Assembly: GCF_026646375.1 (NCBI RefSeq)
Contig: NZ_JAIPPU010000006.1
Location: forward strand, 108,335-172,334
DNA length: 64,000 bases
Direction: 5' to 3'
Origin: Acetobacterium wieringae
GTDB taxonomy: Bacteria; Bacillota; Clostridia; Eubacteriales; Eubacteriaceae
The first letter of the stretch is position 1, and every line of letters begins with the position of its first letter. This document shows, piece after piece, positions 63,946 through 64,000 of the stretch. The notes beneath the pieces were generated by a model. It ran no database searches. It had not been told where the DNA came from and saw nothing but the letters and a program-made list of their open reading frames with translations. Both the position numbers and the translations under genes were made by a program.

Positions 63946-64000
63946 AAAAAATACAGACATAAACATTGATTTCAAGTGAACTTGAATCAGGCTCTCAATT

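Noticed and set aside
1..64000. CRISPR arrays, tRNA genes, insertion sequences, prophage genes
   Set aside because: No regularly spaced direct repeats, cloverleaf-like segments, transposases or integrases were found on reading both strands.

Overview
The window is a chromosomal segment from a low-to-moderate GC Gram-positive anaerobe of the class Clostridia. This rests on the IspH-ribosomal protein S1 fusion, the T-box in front of alaS, RNase J, IreB, the YtrA-type GntR/ABC operon, TTGACA-17-TATAAT promoters and strong AGGAGG-type ribosome binding sites. The gene content looks most like the Eubacteriaceae (Acetobacterium/Eubacterium); that genus-level guess is inference and was not tested by alignment. 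Almost every gene is on the minus strand. The one plus-strand block runs from 53.7 to 57.1 kb. No tRNA, rRNA, CRISPR array, transposase or phage gene was seen.

Layout from low to high coordinate (minus-strand genes are transcribed toward lower numbers). 0-3 kb: a PHP phosphoesterase cut by the window edge, and a gntR-ABC-permease operon with a clear promoter and palindromic operator. 3-8.5 kb: a YgjP-like metallopeptidase and the sbcD-sbcC nuclease pair. 8.6-11.6 kb: an accessory patch of small membrane proteins, a DUF3267 zincin-like protein and a LytTR response regulator interrupted by an in-frame TAG. 11.7-13.9 kb: a small Rossmann-like protein and a CPA1 cation/proton antiporter behind a structured leader with a terminator. 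13.9-25.7 kb: a conserved housekeeping run of alaS (T-box controlled), ireB, an aldo/keto reductase, ruvX, DUF1292, sfsA, fur, rnj, ylbF-like, mltG, trmR and a U32 peptidase. 25.7-30.2 kb: AI-2E-type transporter, PRC-barrel protein, acetolactate decarboxylase, and the Fe-S assembly set Rrf2-iscS-iscU.

30.3-41 kb: HI0933-type flavoprotein, cmk, plsC and ispH-rpsA; an RpiR regulator and mnmM; rluB-scpB-scpA with a site-2 protease; NUDIX and nrdR. 41-53.5 kb: a compact division and cell-wall (dcw) cluster, mraZ-rsmH-ftsL-PBP-murF-mraY-murD-ftsW-murG-ftsQ-ftsZ, without murE, murC, murB or ftsA. Four TGG boxes at exact 10-bp spacing overlap the mraZ promoter and look like an MraZ autoregulatory operator.

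53.7-60.6 kb: the plus-strand block (ACT protein, DUF711/PFL protein, FmdE-like protein, LOR/SDH TIGR00300-like enzyme), followed by a minus-strand polytopic membrane protein, a PucR/CdaR-type regulator and a sirtuin. The enzyme, membrane protein and regulator are the best candidate here for an uncharacterised metabolic module. 60.6-64 kb: an alpha/beta hydrolase, a CASTOR/POLLUX-like channel, a small membrane protein and a GC-rich hairpin-bearing stretch at the right edge.

The most unusual observations are the amber-interrupted LytTR regulator, the attenuator-like leader of the antiporter, the phased TGG boxes upstream of mraZ, a perfect 15-bp inverted repeat in the 58.1-58.6 kb gap, and the LOR/SDH-membrane-PucR neighbourhood.
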